Assembly (NCBI RefSeq): GCF_001517625.2
Contig: NZ_LN999828.1
Coordinates: 1,442,303-1,506,302 of the forward strand
Reading direction: 5' to 3'
Source of the DNA: Clostridium sp. AT4
GTDB taxonomy: Bacteria > Bacillota > Clostridia > Lachnospirales > Lachnospiraceae
DNA length: 64,000 bases
The notes below the pieces were generated by a model that worked only from the letters and a program-made list of their open reading frames with translations, had not been told where the DNA came from and searched no databases. The position numbers were made by a program, and so were the translations under genes. This document shows, piece after piece, positions 12,202-20,278 of the stretch. Each line of letters begins with the position of its first letter. Within the stretch, counting starts at the first letter, position 1.

Positions 12202-13305
12202 CTAAATCACCGCTTCTTTCTTTTTATCTGCTGTCGGTTGTTTCCTGTCAGCATCCATCTTCATCACATCATTTTTCTTTTCTGTAAGTCTCTCTTTTAG
12301 TGAAGGACGTTCTTTTTTCTCATCACGCTTTTCCTCTTTCTGTTTTGCACGTTCCTCTGCACGGTCACTGCGAAACAGCTCATGTTCTTTTGCATCATAT
12401 TCATACACATGATCTGAAAGTCGTTCCTCTGGTGCTACCTGTGTCTGGTTCACTTCCTGCACCATCTGTTCAAGGTCTCTTAACTCCATTCCGGCATCTT
12501 TCGGGATAATCAGCGTTTCATGCACAGATGAGGGCAGTACATAGAAGTCTCCAACCTTGTCTGCAATTTCCTGTCTGGTATCATCATTTAATATAGTGGC
12601 AGCTCCATTTACCTTCGTGTCATTTGTCAGGACAAACATTGTATCAGGAACATCCGGTATCATCTGGGATGCCATTTCTCTTGCCTCTGATATATCCATA
12701 TCATTATCCCTGGCAATGTCCCCAGCCATCATTTCTATAATGGTCTCGCTCATTCCCTTGAAGCTGTATGGTTGCAAAACATCCATGTTCAAAAGAGCCT
12801 GTTCGTGCAACTTCTCAAGGGTAATCCCATATCTGTCCATCAGATTATCTGTAATCGTTATGGTTGCAGTACCTTCCGCATTTTTGTCCATTAAAATCTG
12901 ATACACAACCGCCAGATCTTCCACCTTGGTGTATGGTTTATCCTCAAGGAACTGCCTGTTGGCTTCCTCATTGATGAGCTTGCACACAATCTTGTCTTTT
13001 ACGTTATCAAAATCAGTAACCGCAGATACATCCATATCATGGTCAATATAATGTGCCTGATATGTGGCTGCAATCTGCCCAAGCACATCATCCATCTCAG
13101 CTCCATCCTGTATCTGCTCAAAATACGGATTCAGATATACGGTTGGAGAAATATTGCTTTCTTCCGTCCGGATTGTCAGACCATCCAAAACACAATCATT
13201 ATTCTTTACTACCTGATGAACAGAAACCGTTGCATCTGCAAATTTCTCCGGTAAAAAGTCCTGTATCTGCTCTTTTACCTGTTCTACAAAATCCTTATAT
13301 TCCAT
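12202..13305 (-). CDS. DUF5688-like ICE protein
   Basis: A 367-residue protein beginning MEYKDFVEQVKEQI. It has a mixed alpha/beta N-terminal two thirds and a charged Lys/Glu/Asp-rich C-terminal tail (about 320 to 367). It matches my memory of the DUF5688 family of ICE and gut Firmicute proteins; no function is established. A longer frame is open back to 13473, but I chose the ATG at 13303..13305 because the upstream 56 codons overlap a small gene in another frame, the start overlaps that gene's stop (TAATG), and GGGAGAG lies just upstream. It is part of the topB-to-helicase gene series and probably translated by coupling. Confidence 0.75.
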   Translation of the reverse strand: MEYKDFVEQVKEQIQDFLPEKFADATVSVHQVVKNNDCVLDGLTIRTEESNISPTVYLNPYFEQIQDGAEMDDVLGQIAATYQAHYIDHDMDVSAVTDFDNVKDKIVCKLINEEANRQFLEDKPYTKVEDLAVVYQILMDKNAEGTATITITDNLMDRYGITLEKLHEQALLNMDVLQPYSFKGMSETIIEMMAGDIARDNDMDISEAREMASQMIPDVPDTMFVLTNDTKVNGAATILNDDTRQEIADKVGDFYVLPSSVHETLIIPKDAGMELRDLEQMVQEVNQTQVAPEERLSDHVYEYDAKEHELFRSDRAEERAKQKEEKRDEKKERPSLKERLTEKKNDVMKMDADRKQPTADKKKEAVI

Positions 13306-13439
13306 TACTTTCTCTCTCCCTTCCCGGTATTCTTCTGTGATTTGTCTGCAAGCTTTGATGCTTTCGTTCCATACAACTGATAACGCTTCATCATGCTCTG
13401 CTTGCTTGCTTCCGCAATTTCTTTTTCTAACTGTTTCAT
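13305..13439 (-). CDS. 44-residue small ICE protein, coupled to DUF5688 gene
   Basis: This short frame begins at an ATG (13439) eight bases after a GGAGG ribosome site. It encodes a basic helical peptide starting MKQLEKEIAEASKQSMMKRY and ending KGERK. Its TAA shares one base with the ATG of the next gene, the usual sign of translational coupling. I do not recognise a family. The charge pattern (many Lys and Gln, no hydrophobic segment) suggests a cytosolic nucleic-acid or protein-binding peptide, but this is a guess. The competing reading in the frame of the downstream gene has no comparable start. Confidence 0.65.
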   Translation of the reverse strand: MKQLEKEIAEASKQSMMKRYQLYGTKASKLADKSQKNTGKGERK

Positions 13440-13453
13440 TCCTGGTTTCCTCC

Positions 13454-13759
13454 TTACTCTGCATGTGTTCCAAAAGAAAAAGATGTATTATCCTGTTTCT
13501 TTGTACTGAATTTTGCTTTTACATCTGCTACCTTATTTTCTAAAGCACCAAACATAGCCTCTACCTGCTCCGCTGTATATTCATAGGCGGACCTGTTGGC
13601 AAGGTGTTCCAATCTTCCAATCGCATCAATCGCTTTGTTCATGCGGTATTCTCCAAGACGGATGAACTTCTCCGCTTTGGTTTCATTATTCTTTGCCGCA
13701 GGCTCCTCATCCTGTGTTCCGGCTCCGTTTACAGTTACATTTTCATTTACTTCATTCAT
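13454..13759 (-). CDS. Small conserved ICE protein (101 aa)
   Basis: Starts MNEVNENVTVNGAG at an ATG preceded by GGAGGATACGAAC; an upstream in-frame ATG at 13774 lacks a site. The first third is acidic and disordered, the rest predicted helical with a Lys-rich end (KFIRLGEYRMNKAIDAI, then EALENKVADVKAK-like helix). No catalytic motif is visible. It lies between topB and the 44-residue gene in the same orientation. Proteins of this type accompany topB in related ICEs; the role is unknown. Confidence 0.65.
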   Translation of the reverse strand: MNEVNENVTVNGAGTQDEEPAAKNNETKAEKFIRLGEYRMNKAIDAIGRLEHLANRSAYEYTAEQVEAMFGALENKVADVKAKFSTKKQDNTSFSFGTHAE

Positions 13760-13785
13760 GTTCGTATCCTCCATTTTCTGTGCTG

Positions 13786-15888
13786 TTACTTACTTCTTTT
13801 TGCAAACTCCAGCTTGACCTTATACTGTGAGCCTTTGATTTCCTTGCCATCTTTGGTATAGGAATAATCCTCAATTCCTTCTGGAATCAGGTAAGCATCG
13901 TAAGTGCCTTTCTTTCCCTTTAAACCCTTGACGAAAGTCTTTTTCCCCTCCAGCATACTCTTAATCTGCGTATCGGAAAGTACAGTCCCCATAGCCTTGC
14001 CGACATTCATACCACACTTACTTTTGCAGTAAGCTCCATATTTTCCCTTTACCACATCCCCGCCACATTTCGGGCATTTTCCAAGGGCTTCCTGTGCGCT
14101 CTGATTTCCTCCAAACATGGATTTCTGTTCGTCACTAATGCTGTGATAAGTCTGCACAAGGTTCTTTACCATATCCGCAATTCCATCCATAAATTCCTGC
14201 ATGGAATACTCGCCCTTTGCTACAAGGGTAAGGGCATTTTCCCAATCAGCGGTAAGTTTTGGGGACTTCACCACATCGGGAAGCACCGTAATCAGCTTCA
14301 TTCCGTCCTCTGTGGGGATCATCTGCTTTTTCTCACGCTTCACAAAACCATCCTTGACTAACTTCTCGATAATGTCCGCTCTGGTGGCAGGTGTGCCGAG
14401 TCCTTTACGCTCCACATCATCTCCCATATCTTCACTTCCGGCTCGCTCCATTGCAGATAAAAGAGAATCTTCCGTAAAGTGCTTCGGCGGTGTGGTGTAA
14501 TGCTCGCTAATTTTCGTCTGTACCCCGTCAAAGGTCTGCCCCTCGGAAAGCTCTGGAAGCTTCTTATCCTCCTGCTCTTTCTCTTCCGTGGTCTTAAAAG
14601 AACGCTTAAAGGCATCTTCAAAATCTTTCCACCCGTTTTTTAAGACCGACTTGCCGGAAGTTGTAAAGGTGTAACCGCCACAGGAAAGATCTGCCTTGAC
14701 CGTTTCATACAGATGTTTCTCCCCTGTAGCACACAGCAACCTGTTGGCCACAAGGGATAAAATCTTTCGCTCCGTTTCCGGCAGAGCTGCAAGGTCAGCT
14801 TTTGCAATCTCCATGGTAGGGATAATCGCATGGTGGTCTGTGACCTTTTTGCTGTTTAACACACGCTTAATATCCGGATTGAACATCCTATTTTCCTCAA
14901 ACAATATGGAACCAAAAATTGCTTCAATCACATTTCCGGCTGTCTGCTCCATATCATCAGACAAATACTGACTGTCCGTTCTCGGATAGGTACACAGCTT
15001 CTTTTCATAAAGACTCTGGGTGTACTCCAAAGTCTGTTTTGCAGTAAACCCGAATAAGCGGTTGGCATCCCTCTGAAGCGTGGTAAGGTCATAGAGCTTC
15101 GGCGGTGCCACCGTCTTTTCTTCCTTTGTCACAGACGTAACAAGAGCCTGTCCGTTCAGACAAGCTCCTGCAACATTTTCTGCTTCTGTTTTACTGTCAA
15201 TCCTCTCTGTGACCGCATCCACGCCGCCGCAAAGGATATGAGCCATAAAATACTGCTCTTTCTTGAAATTCATAATCTTTGCTTCACGTTCCACAAGCAT
15301 TGCAAGGGTAGGTGTCTGTACCCTGCCCACCTTTAGCACCTTGCCGCCATATAAAACGGTAAAAAGCCTTGTACCGTTGATACCCACAAGCCAGTCCGCT
15401 TCCTGTCTGCAAAGTGCGGAATGGTATAAATGATCATAGTCACTTCCCGGCTTTAAGTTCTCAAAGCCTTCCCTTATGGCACTTTCCTCCATAGATGAAA
15501 TCCATAAGCGTTTCATCGGTTTACTGCATCCCGCCTGTTCATACACCAGACGGAAGATAAGCTCTCCTTCCCGTCCTGCATCCGTGGCACATACCACGCT
15601 GTCTACTCTTGTATCATGCATCAGCTCCTTTAATACCCTGTACTGAGCAACCGTGTCTTTCTTGACCTCATGCTTCCAATTCTCCGGTATCATAGGCAGG
15701 CTGTCGTATGTCCACTTTTTCCATGCATCAGAATAGGCATCCGGCTGTGCCAACTCAACCAGATGCCCTACGCACCATGAAACAATAGAACCGTTTCCCT
15801 CCATGTATCCGTCTTTTCTTTCATCTGCACCAAGCACCTTGGCAATTGACTGTGCCACACTTGGCTTTTCCGCTATCACTAACTGCAT
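13786..15888 (-). CDS. topB: DNA topoisomerase III
   Basis: A 700-residue type IA topoisomerase. The N-terminal Toprim domain shows LVIAEKPSVAQSIAKVLG and ATDAGREGELIFR (metal-binding DxD-like acidic cluster); the active-site tyrosine lies in KKLCTYPRTDSQYLS at about residue 305; a C-terminal zinc-binding segment has CPKCGGDVVKGKYGAYC. It cuts and passes single strands and probably helps resolve element DNA during conjugative processing. The ATG overlaps the stop of the DUF4366 gene (TAATG) with GGAGGAAG just upstream, so the two are translationally coupled. Length and domains are typical of the ICE-borne topB group. Confidence 0.95.
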   Translation of the reverse strand: MQLVIAEKPSVAQSIAKVLGADERKDGYMEGNGSIVSWCVGHLVELAQPDAYSDAWKKWTYDSLPMIPENWKHEVKKDTVAQYRVLKELMHDTRVDSVVCATDAGREGELIFRLVYEQAGCSKPMKRLWISSMEESAIREGFENLKPGSDYDHLYHSALCRQEADWLVGINGTRLFTVLYGGKVLKVGRVQTPTLAMLVEREAKIMNFKKEQYFMAHILCGGVDAVTERIDSKTEAENVAGACLNGQALVTSVTKEEKTVAPPKLYDLTTLQRDANRLFGFTAKQTLEYTQSLYEKKLCTYPRTDSQYLSDDMEQTAGNVIEAIFGSILFEENRMFNPDIKRVLNSKKVTDHHAIIPTMEIAKADLAALPETERKILSLVANRLLCATGEKHLYETVKADLSCGGYTFTTSGKSVLKNGWKDFEDAFKRSFKTTEEKEQEDKKLPELSEGQTFDGVQTKISEHYTTPPKHFTEDSLLSAMERAGSEDMGDDVERKGLGTPATRADIIEKLVKDGFVKREKKQMIPTEDGMKLITVLPDVVKSPKLTADWENALTLVAKGEYSMQEFMDGIADMVKNLVQTYHSISDEQKSMFGGNQSAQEALGKCPKCGGDVVKGKYGAYCKSKCGMNVGKAMGTVLSDTQIKSMLEGKKTFVKGLKGKKGTYDAYLIPEGIEDYSYTKDGKEIKGSQYKVKLEFAKRSK

Positions 15889-17501
15889 TATTCTTCCTCC
15901 TGTTCCTCAAAGAAATCATCATCCGAACTTCCCTCTGATTCCTCATCTTCGTTCTCATATTCTTCGTTATCTTCCTCGTCCTCATCTTCGTCCTCGATGA
16001 AGTCCTCTTTCTTTTTGCGTACTACCTTGAAATAATACGCACCTCCGATTACTGCCACTGCAAGACCTCCCATCAGGATATAGGAAATCATAGGATTTGC
16101 CTGCTCTTTAACCTCTGTTTCTTCCGATTCCTCAGTGCTTTCTGTATCTTCTTCTGTTCCCTCTGTATCTTCCGCAGCTTCCTCCTGCTTATTTTCCTGT
16201 TCTGCATTATTATTCGGCAATGTACTTTCAGAAGTCGGGATTGCAGACTCTAATGCGGCAGAGTTTTTCGGTAAGGTCTCGCTGTTATCAGATGTGGTAT
16301 TCAGCAAGTCATTTTCCGTAATCTCTGTCAGGAAATAGGCCATTTCTTCCTCACCATCCCTGTCGATAATCAGATAAAACACCTTGTCCGATGCCGTCTG
16401 AATGGTATAAAATTCCTTGCCCTGCCCGGACTGCTTACTCTCCTTATCCTCATTCTCTCCTTTCTCCGAAGCATCCGCTTCCGCCATTGCCTGCTTTTTC
16501 TGCTCCGCAGGACTTGTCTGTGAAGTGGTATTTCCATCACTGTCTGTCTTTGTATGCTCTGTTACGGTTCCCGTGGCACTTCCCGGCTTAGTAGCTTCTG
16601 CATTGACCGGAAGCTGTTCTGCCGGATTTTCATCACTCTCATCTGCCGGGTCTTTGTAGTATGGATTTTTCGTCTTGTAGACCTCCGACATATTTCCGGC
16701 ATTGTCCATTGCAGAAATGGTAAAATACTCATACCCCGCATCAAATTGCTGCAGGCGGATATTCAAAGTTCCGTTTGTAAGGTCTGTAAATTCATATCCG
16801 TTGACATAGACTGCTTTCGCTCCGGAATCCGTATCATGTACCTGTACACTCAAAAGTCCGTCACTGACCGCAGCATTAAGCGTAGGCTTTGTGGTGTCAA
16901 AACATTTGATTGCACGGCTTCTCTCATAGGTATGATCCTTCTGGTCAGTGACCTGCACATACACCGTACAGTTTTCAGAAACCTCCAGCTTTCTGTCCTC
17001 TGTCACATCCGTCCAGCTTCCATTCTGTCCTACCTTCGCCTGAATCTTGGCAATTTCAAAATTTCCTGTGTGTGCCACATCCTCAACCGTAAATGTCACG
17101 GTTGCTTTGTCATTATGCCACCCATCCGGCTGATTGATCTGGATTGTGACATTCGGCTTTTTATATGCACAGAGCTTATAATCTTTCACGCATACTTCGC
17201 AATTATGGTCGTATTCATACGCACCACATTTATCCTCACAGGTACACTCCGGTTCTTTTACATCACCACCGGATACCGTATGCTCTTCCGTGCTGTTTTC
17301 TTCAGAACCGCTTTCTGTTTCCTGCTCTGTATCATTCTCGGTTCTGTTTTCCTCAGAACTACTTTCCGGCTCTGTATCCTCCGCATGAACACTCACTGCA
17401 TAATTCCCGTTCATGGCAAATCCCAAAGCGGGCATACAGAATAAAACCGCTGATAAAACAAGCGATAACACTGCCTTAGATGATAGTTTCATTTTTTTCA
17501 T
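15888..17501 (-). CDS. DUF4366 surface protein of the transfer apparatus
   Basis: This 537-residue protein has a Sec signal peptide (KAVLSLVLSAVLFCMPALGFA, cleavage after a VHA-like site), an acidic Ser/Thr/Glu linker with a Cys-rich patch (CTCEDKCGAYEYDHNCEVC), Ig-like repeats, and a C-terminal membrane anchor (ISYILMGGLAVAVIGGAYYF) with a cytosolic Lys-rich then Asp/Glu-rich tail. It matches the DUF4366 (CD1107-type) mobile element family. It probably sits on the outer face of the membrane as part of the conjugation machine; its exact role is not known. Its start overlaps the end of the DUF4315 gene by 26 bases and GGAGGCAG precedes it. Confidence 0.88.
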   Translation of the reverse strand: MKKMKLSSKAVLSLVLSAVLFCMPALGFAMNGNYAVSVHAEDTEPESSSEENRTENDTEQETESGSEENSTEEHTVSGGDVKEPECTCEDKCGAYEYDHNCEVCVKDYKLCAYKKPNVTIQINQPDGWHNDKATVTFTVEDVAHTGNFEIAKIQAKVGQNGSWTDVTEDRKLEVSENCTVYVQVTDQKDHTYERSRAIKCFDTTKPTLNAAVSDGLLSVQVHDTDSGAKAVYVNGYEFTDLTNGTLNIRLQQFDAGYEYFTISAMDNAGNMSEVYKTKNPYYKDPADESDENPAEQLPVNAEATKPGSATGTVTEHTKTDSDGNTTSQTSPAEQKKQAMAEADASEKGENEDKESKQSGQGKEFYTIQTASDKVFYLIIDRDGEEEMAYFLTEITENDLLNTTSDNSETLPKNSAALESAIPTSESTLPNNNAEQENKQEEAAEDTEGTEEDTESTEESEETEVKEQANPMISYILMGGLAVAVIGGAYYFKVVRKKKEDFIEDEDEDEEDNEEYENEDEESEGSSDDDFFEEQEEE

Positions 17502-17760
17502 GGCTTACTGCCTCCTTTTCTGATTGTTGTGTCTGTTCTTCCTGTTCCTTTTTCTTTAACAGATGCAGAATTTCTTCCTCACTGACTTTGTTCAGTAAAA
17601 TCAGCCGTTCCAGAGAGATTTTATTTTTCTCAATGAACTTCATCTTCTCCGCATCCTCTGCCATCTGTAACTGCTCCTCTAAGTCCTTCTGCCTTGCCTG
17701 CAATCCTGCAAGCTGCTCCCGGACTTTCAGAAGCTCTTTTTCAATTCTTTCCTTTGTCAT
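17476..17760 (-). CDS. DUF4315 coiled-coil protein
   Basis: A 94-residue, highly charged helical protein (MTKERIEKELLKVREQLAGL) that forms a coiled coil over about the first 45 residues. It matches the DUF4315 family found directly before DUF4366 in clostridial ICEs. No signal peptide or membrane segment is visible. The ATG follows GTGAGGATAA. Its position between the wall hydrolase and DUF4366 suggests a soluble helper of the transfer channel, which is inference. Confidence 0.85.
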   Translation of the reverse strand: MTKERIEKELLKVREQLAGLQARQKDLEEQLQMAEDAEKMKFIEKNKISLERLILLNKVSEEEILHLLKKKEQEEQTQQSEKEAVSHEKNETII

Positions 17761-17779
17761 TTATCCTCACTTCCTGCTT

Positions 17780-20278
17780 TTAATTTAATCTTCCAAAACT
17801 GTAGAAATGGCTCTGCCAGTATGGTGTATTGATAGAAGCATATTTGATTGGGTCACCGCAGTGTATCATCACACCGTTTCCGCAATAGATACCCACATGG
17901 CTGACAGGTCCCGGCGAATTGTAAGTACCTGTAAAAAATATAATGTCCCCAGCCTTGGCATCTGCCGCTGACACCGGAGTACACTGGTCATATATGCCCT
18001 GTGCCGTGGTTCTTGACAGGTTATGTACGCCGCTGTTGGTAAATACCCAGCATACAAAGCCGGAACAGTCAAAACTTGTGGACGGAGAAGAACCGCCCCA
18101 AACATACGGATAGCCAAGATATCTTGCTGCTTCCTCCATTAGTGCCTGTACTGTTGCATCATCATAGGAATCAGGTGGTATGACATTTCCCGGCGAACCG
18201 CCACCGCCCGGACTTTCTCCATAAAGAGTTCCCTCACCCACATCAAAGTAAAATAACGGGTTATAATACTCCCCGTTATACAAACACTCGATATGAAGGT
18301 GGCTTCCGGTACTGCTTCCCGTATTTCCCGTTGTTCCTATGGTTGTTCCGTGTGTAACAGTCTGTCCGGCACTGACACTTAATGTATCCATGTGTGCATA
18401 CTTGGTGCAGTAACCATTGCTGTCCTCTATCACAACATAATTACCATAAGAAGCATCATAGGTTGCTGTTGTAACCGTTCCATCCATCGCTGCCAGCACG
18501 GTTGTCCCTGTGGGCACCGCTATATCCACACCACGGTGAAACTGTTCCTGCCCTGTGACCGGATTGATACGGTAGCCGTAATAACTCGACACATAGCTAT
18601 ACCAATACAGATTGAGCGGTGTATAAAACTGCTGTGTCAGTCCATGGGTTTCATTGTAAAGAGCATAGATTTCTTTCTGCTCCTCATTCATGTGTCCGGC
18701 TACCACCACACCTAGGTCGGTGGCTGTCAGTGTTACTTCAAGTATGGTTACAGTGTATTCTTCCTCCGTCTCCTCACCCGTTTCCGGATCTGTTACAGTC
18801 CTTGTCCTTGTTTCCGTCGTAGGATTTAAGGTCAGCTCATACATTTCTTCAAAAAGGCTTTCTATCTCACTTTGCACTTCACTTGCCGTAAATTCCGTAT
18901 GTACTGCCGACAGGTAACTGATTAAAACAAACGGGTCATGCCCTATGGCATCCAGATTGTAGCGGTATTCGTCATAATCCAGATAGTCCGTTTCTATGTT
19001 ATTGATTTCTTTCTGCAATTCCATTTCCAGCTCGGAAAACGCCAGGTCCGCAGCATCAATCTCCGCCGGAACACTCATATAGCTTCCTGCCAGTGTGGTA
19101 CTCATACCATCTGAGAACATCGCCCCACAGGACGATATGGCTGTCATGATCATAATCAGAATCAGTGCAAAGATACCGATTGTTACCAGAAGCGAAACAT
19201 TCCTGCTGGCTATCTCCTGCATTTTCTTGGCAACCTTGGTAACAAAACTGGCTGATTTTGCAGCCGCTTCCTTTGTATTCTTTGCTGCCTGTCCTGCCCG
19301 CCTTGCCTTTGCATACTCCCGCTTGATCCGCTGTTTCTGCAATCGTTTCTGCATCTGCTTTTTCAGGGTCTTTTCCTGCATATCCGGATTTTCTTCCAAA
19401 AACTTCTGATACCGGAAATTGACCTCTTTCTTAAACTGCTTTTTCTCCAGCTTTGCGACTTTCTCTTTCTTCCTTTGCAATCCGCTTTTATGGTTGCGTT
19501 TCACAAAATGATAGACATCCTCTGCTGTCTGCTCCGTCTTATGTGCTCCTTCCACGGCAGAATTTTCTTTCTCCACTTCGGCAACCTTGCCATGGGTAAA
19601 ATTGGAATATTCTGCACCTACCCTGCCTGCAACCACTTTTACCGGACTATCCGGTTTGAATTGCTTTTCTTTTTCCACAGCAGTCAGCACATACTTTGCT
19701 TTTCCTGTCTTTTCATCAAAGACACGCTCAAAGGAATACTCCTTTTTCTTAGGTATCTTCTTTCTTGCAGCTTCGGTCTTTTTCCCGGCTTTCTCTGCCT
19801 TATTTTGCAGTCTGTCTAATTTTTTGCTTCCATGAAACTCCGGTTCCATCCCTTCCGTAAAGGTTTTGTCCTTCGTCTGGAAATCACGTTCAAAATCAGA
19901 TTGTTTTGTACGTTCCCTGTTCTGATACTCCCGTCTGTGGTATTTTCCTTTTTTCTCGGATTGGTGGTAGGTATCCCTGCGGTGGTAATCATCCTTTTGC
20001 TGATGTTCCTCCTGCTCCCTGTCACCATCCTCCGTAAAAGTATTGTTTTCCTGCGAAAAATCGCTTTTCCTCTTACTGTCCGCATCCGTATTCTCAGACT
20101 TCAAATTCTTCTGCTCTGCGGAAGGATTTTCACTGTGTCCAAAAGTGTCCTGCTTCTGATACTGCTTTTTATTTCTGCGTTTTGTTGACAGCCCTGACTT
20201 CTGGACATTCTGTCCAAAGGTGTTATCCGCATCTCTTGGCTGATGTTTTTTTGATTTATCTTTTTTCTTTTCTGCCAC
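17780..20278 (-). CDS. Cell-wall hydrolase, M23 peptidase plus NlpC/P60 (CD1108 type)
   Basis: An 832-residue ICE protein that opens peptidoglycan for the transfer channel. Residues 1 to about 370 are cytosolic, very basic and low in complexity. A membrane segment follows (VSLLVTIGIFALILIMIMTA, about 375). Outside lie an M23 metallopeptidase (HRGVDIAVP and SHLHIE zinc ligands, about 575 to 670) and a C-terminal NlpC/P60 domain with catalytic DCSGF and SHVGIY (about 710 to 832). Two hydrolase activities in one protein are typical of this family. The start is a GTG sharing a base with the VirB4 stop (TAGTG), so it is coupled. One TGGACA-N3-TGTCCA palindrome lies inside the first codons (20202..20216). 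Confidence 0.93.
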   Translation of the reverse strand: MAEKKKDKSKKHQPRDADNTFGQNVQKSGLSTKRRNKKQYQKQDTFGHSENPSAEQKNLKSENTDADSKRKSDFSQENNTFTEDGDREQEEHQQKDDYHRRDTYHQSEKKGKYHRREYQNRERTKQSDFERDFQTKDKTFTEGMEPEFHGSKKLDRLQNKAEKAGKKTEAARKKIPKKKEYSFERVFDEKTGKAKYVLTAVEKEKQFKPDSPVKVVAGRVGAEYSNFTHGKVAEVEKENSAVEGAHKTEQTAEDVYHFVKRNHKSGLQRKKEKVAKLEKKQFKKEVNFRYQKFLEENPDMQEKTLKKQMQKRLQKQRIKREYAKARRAGQAAKNTKEAAAKSASFVTKVAKKMQEIASRNVSLLVTIGIFALILIMIMTAISSCGAMFSDGMSTTLAGSYMSVPAEIDAADLAFSELEMELQKEINNIETDYLDYDEYRYNLDAIGHDPFVLISYLSAVHTEFTASEVQSEIESLFEEMYELTLNPTTETRTRTVTDPETGEETEEEYTVTILEVTLTATDLGVVVAGHMNEEQKEIYALYNETHGLTQQFYTPLNLYWYSYVSSYYGYRINPVTGQEQFHRGVDIAVPTGTTVLAAMDGTVTTATYDASYGNYVVIEDSNGYCTKYAHMDTLSVSAGQTVTHGTTIGTTGNTGSSTGSHLHIECLYNGEYYNPLFYFDVGEGTLYGESPGGGGSPGNVIPPDSYDDATVQALMEEAARYLGYPYVWGGSSPSTSFDCSGFVCWVFTNSGVHNLSRTTAQGIYDQCTPVSAADAKAGDIIFFTGTYNSPGPVSHVGIYCGNGVMIHCGDPIKYASINTPYWQSHFYSFGRLN
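20202..20216. promoter_or_regulatory. ICE palindrome copy 1 (inside hydrolase gene)
   Basis: TGGACA-TTC-TGTCCA, perfect 6-bp arms, within the first codons of the wall hydrolase gene. It belongs to the family of six such sites in ICE sequence. Confidence 0.6.

Noticed and set aside
13306..13473. N-terminal extension of the DUF5688-like gene
   Set aside because: Overlaps a better supported small gene in another frame; no ribosome site at the upstream start.
16554..17444. 296-codon plus-strand frame opposite DUF4366
   Set aside because: Antisense shadow of a repetitive, acidic gene; no ribosome site, composition unlike a real protein.
19816..20085. 89-codon minus-strand frame in the hydrolase gene
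   Set aside because: It is the shifted reading of the basic, low-complexity N-terminus; Arg/Lys-rich composition follows from that and there is no family match, unlike the TnpV case.
20134..20152. GTGTCC repeats near the palindrome in the hydrolase gene
   Set aside because: Direct half-sites without symmetric partner; explained by codons for repeated TFG motifs.
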